Shown in pieces: positions 5,061 through 6,112 of a DNA stretch of 6,112 nt. Position 1 is the first letter of the stretch, and the number at the start of each line of letters is the position of its first letter. The stretch covers positions 1 to 6,112 of the forward strand of contig SLIS01000445.1 in the NCBI GenBank assembly GCA_007135505.1. The letters are read 5' to 3'. The position numbers were made by a program, and so were the translations under genes. This stretch comes from Halovivax sp. Lineage in GTDB: Archaea; Halobacteriota; Halobacteria; Halobacteriales; Natrialbaceae. The notes beneath the pieces are model-generated. The model was not told the origin of the DNA and did not search any database. It saw nothing but the letters and a program-made list of their open reading frames with translations.

Positions 5061-5211
5061 CCGTCTCCCTCGACGACACCGACGGGGACGTCTCCCACGA
5101 GTGCACCCACCGGATCACGTTACGGCAACGGCTCTTCCACTTGGACTGAGCCGCCGGGCGGTACGATCACCTCGCGACCTGCGGTCCGCACGAGACGGCG
5201 GTTCGGTCCCG

Positions 5212-5409
5212 CTACCGGGACCCGAATCCACCGCCGAACACGTCGACGGAGAAGGCCAATACTGTCGTTGCGACGAAGAAAACGATGGCGAGCACCGGCA
5301 GCGCGACGATCGTTCCGAGACTCAGCGTCAAGCCGGTGACCATATAGACGGCGCCGACCGAGAGGAGGACGGCCATTCCGGCCAGGGCTGCAAAGACGGG
5401 TCCTTCCAT
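5212..5409 (-). CDS. small two-helix membrane protein
   Basis: This 65-residue protein is nearly all hydrophobic, with two predicted transmembrane helices (about 6-24 and 30-53). A short loop TGLTLS separates them, and a Gly-rich tail VDVFGGGFGSR follows. No catalytic or metal-binding residues are visible. Small helical-hairpin proteins like this are common in haloarchaea and usually unannotated. The start at ATG 5409 is supported by a CATATAGT element 28 bases upstream on the minus strand. The stop is TAG at 5212-5214. It converges with the 82-residue gene and follows the methyltransferase remnant by 130 bases. Confidence 0.75.
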   Translation of the reverse strand: MEGPVFAALAGMAVLLSVGAVYMVTGLTLSLGTIVALPVLAIVFFVATTVLAFSVDVFGGGFGSR

Positions 5410-5432
5410 GGGAGTATCGTTCTTCGAGCGTG

Positions 5433-5440
5433 ACTATATG
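5433..5440 (-). promoter_or_regulatory. TATA box of the small membrane protein gene
   Basis: CATATAGT on the minus strand is centred about 28 bases before ATG 5409, the spacing of a leaderless archaeal transcript. Confidence 0.55.
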
Positions 5441-5539
5441 TCTTCGGTGAAGGACGTTCGGGGAACCGGGCTTGGTCCACGTCGATCGCCTCGCTCGTTC
5501 ATCGTACCCGCCATCGCCGATAGCGCCGGCCGTGGTCGC

Positions 5540-5761
5540 TCACGCGGGACGAGCGATCAGAATCTCCGTCGGCCAGACGTAGCCACGACGGCGTCGCTCC
5601 CGGTGCGTGACTTCGAACCCGCCGTTCTCGAGCGCTCGCCGGGCGTAGATCGGTCGGCAGCCAATCCGATCGTAGCCGGGGACGTGTTCGAAGAGCCACT
5701 CGTATACCCGGACGAATCGGTCGTCTTCGGCGCCGGCACGTTCCATCGTGACGAGCAGAAC
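5540..5761 (-). pseudogene. C-terminal remnant of a SAM-dependent methyltransferase
   Basis: Reading minus strand, about 74 residues look like the end of a class I (Methyltransf_11/UbiE-like) SAM-dependent methyltransferase. VLLVTMERAGAEDDRF corresponds to the late beta strand after the 'PGG' turn. RVYEWLFEHVPGY and CRPIYARRALENGGFEV form the following helices, and VWPTEILIARP is the last strand. The SAM-binding glycine motif and all earlier parts are missing. The frame stays open to 5932 upstream, but that part (residues such as SDQRSVGPIPSADKQ) does not resemble a methyltransferase. It lies opposite the MORN-like coding sequence. The gene is therefore cut at about 5761-5785. Family assignment rests on my recall of haloarchaeal relatives and is moderate. 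The truncation may come from assembly rather than biology. Confidence 0.6.
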
Positions 5762-5785
5762 GTCCCGCGCGGCACCGGCTGGACA
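5755..5785. other. junction between two unrelated coding sequences
   Basis: Left of this interval the minus strand encodes a methyltransferase C-terminus; right of it the plus strand encodes MORN-like repeats. Neither family continues across. The exact breakpoint cannot be fixed by eye, nor can microhomology be shown. No inverted repeat, target-site duplication or transposase borders the point. It is best read as an assembly chimera or an illegitimate recombination joint. Confidence 0.55.
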
Positions 5786-6091
5786 CACTATCACTATGAG
5801 ACCGGCCAGTTGATGCTGTCCGAGCGCTACCGGGCGGGCGAGTTGCTTGTCAGCCGATGGTATCGGCCCGACGGATCGTTGATCACTGAGACCCGATGGC
5901 ATAACGGCAACGGGCTCGGTCTGTACCTGCACCAGAATGGCTCAGTCCGCGCCATCCATCAGAACCGCGACGGTCTGGCCCACGGCGTCGGCTGGTATTT
6001 CGACACAAACGGTCAGCCCGAGAAGCTGATTCTGTTCGACCGCGGCGTAAAGACGGGTGAAAAGCTGTTGGGGTCGGATGGCACACTTTGA
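5765..6091 (+). CDS. MORN/YwqK-like repeat protein, 5' end missing
   Basis: About 108 residues of C-terminal sequence form four MORN_2-like repeats of 22-25 residues: YETGQLMLSERYRAGELL, YRPDGSLITETRWHNGNG, HQNGSVRAIHQNRDGLAHG and DTNGQPEKLILFDRGVKTGE. Each has an aromatic residue or His followed by x-x-G, two short strands and a Gly turn, as in proteins often annotated as YwqK-family antitoxins. That name is by homology and does not show toxin neutralisation. In this part Asp/Glu and Lys/Arg are about equal and Asn, Gln and His are frequent, unlike its acidic haloarchaeal neighbours. By sample counts, GC is about 58 percent versus about 63 percent just upstream. The frame is open back to ATG 5408, but that portion is antisense to the methyltransferase remnant and not protein-like. 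The real N-terminus is probably lost. The stop is TGA at 6089. Confidence 0.6.
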   Translation, partial: PRGTGWTHYHYETGQLMLSERYRAGELLVSRWYRPDGSLITETRWHNGNGLGLYLHQNGSVRAIHQNRDGLAHGVGWYFDTNGQPEKLILFDRGVKTGEKLLGSDGTL

Positions 6092-6112
6092 CTCCAAGGG
6101 AACGTGGGCAAT

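Noticed and set aside
5061..5211. A gene or terminator between the converging 82-residue and small membrane protein genes
   Set aside because: No acidic coding pattern, no promoter and only weak imperfect stems were seen; it appears to be plain intergenic sequence.
5540..5932. A complete 130-residue minus-strand methyltransferase
   Set aside because: The first 50 or so residues do not match the family and lie antisense to the MORN-like repeats. The SAM-binding motif is absent, so this is a truncated remnant.
5408..6091. One 227-residue plus-strand protein spanning the right end
   Set aside because: Only the C-terminal half (from about 5765) shows a real family. The first 115 residues are Arg/Ser/Pro-rich, lie opposite the methyltransferase remnant and overlap the start of the small membrane protein gene.

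Overview
The window reads as a haloarchaeal chromosome fragment. Its proteins are acidic and Asp/Glu-rich, and third codon positions are rich in G and C. Genes tend to have a TATA-like element about 26 to 30 bases before the start codon, the geometry of leaderless archaeal transcripts. Two protein families strongly associated with haloarchaea are present: a BAT/HTH_10 regulator and a HalOD1-domain protein. No rRNA, tRNA, CRISPR array, transposase or integrase was recognised. The longest gene-free stretch is about 250 bases (3729-3981).

Layout: 1-158 holds two tandem perfect GC-rich hairpins next to an A-rich run. Three minus-strand genes follow: a SnoaL/NTF2-like protein (159-590), a two-helix membrane protein with a cytoplasmic C2H2 zinc finger (796-1227), and a PAT-type GNAT acetyltransferase (1363-1974). 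Diverging from the acetyltransferase on the plus strand are a 66-residue zinc-ribbon-like protein (2152-2352), a four-helix membrane protein (2416-2850) and a BAT/HTH_10 transcriptional regulator (3051-3728). After a promoter-rich gap comes a signalling cassette: a possible 49-residue leader peptide (3828-3977), a stand-alone HalOD1 protein (3982-4263) and a stand-alone receiver-domain response regulator (4260-4727). The HalOD1 and receiver genes overlap as ATGA. Then come an 82-residue uncharacterised protein (4812-5060) and a minus-strand two-helix membrane protein (5212-5409).

The right end is abnormal. Minus-strand 5540 to about 5761 encodes only the C-terminal quarter or so of what looks like a SAM-dependent methyltransferase. 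From about 5765 to the end, the plus strand encodes the C-terminal part of a MORN/YwqK-like repeat protein that is not acidic and looks bacterial. Two truncated genes meeting tail-outward at one point suggest either an assembly chimera or a real recombination junction. The long plus-strand reading frame that crosses it is probably accidental.

Functionally, most genes appear to be single transcription units with their own TATA elements. The one clear operon is HalOD1 plus receiver. HalOD1 domains are normally seen as outputs of haloarchaeal signalling proteins, so output and receiver modules made as separate, translationally coupled proteins is the most interesting native arrangement here. I see no defence or mobile-element system.
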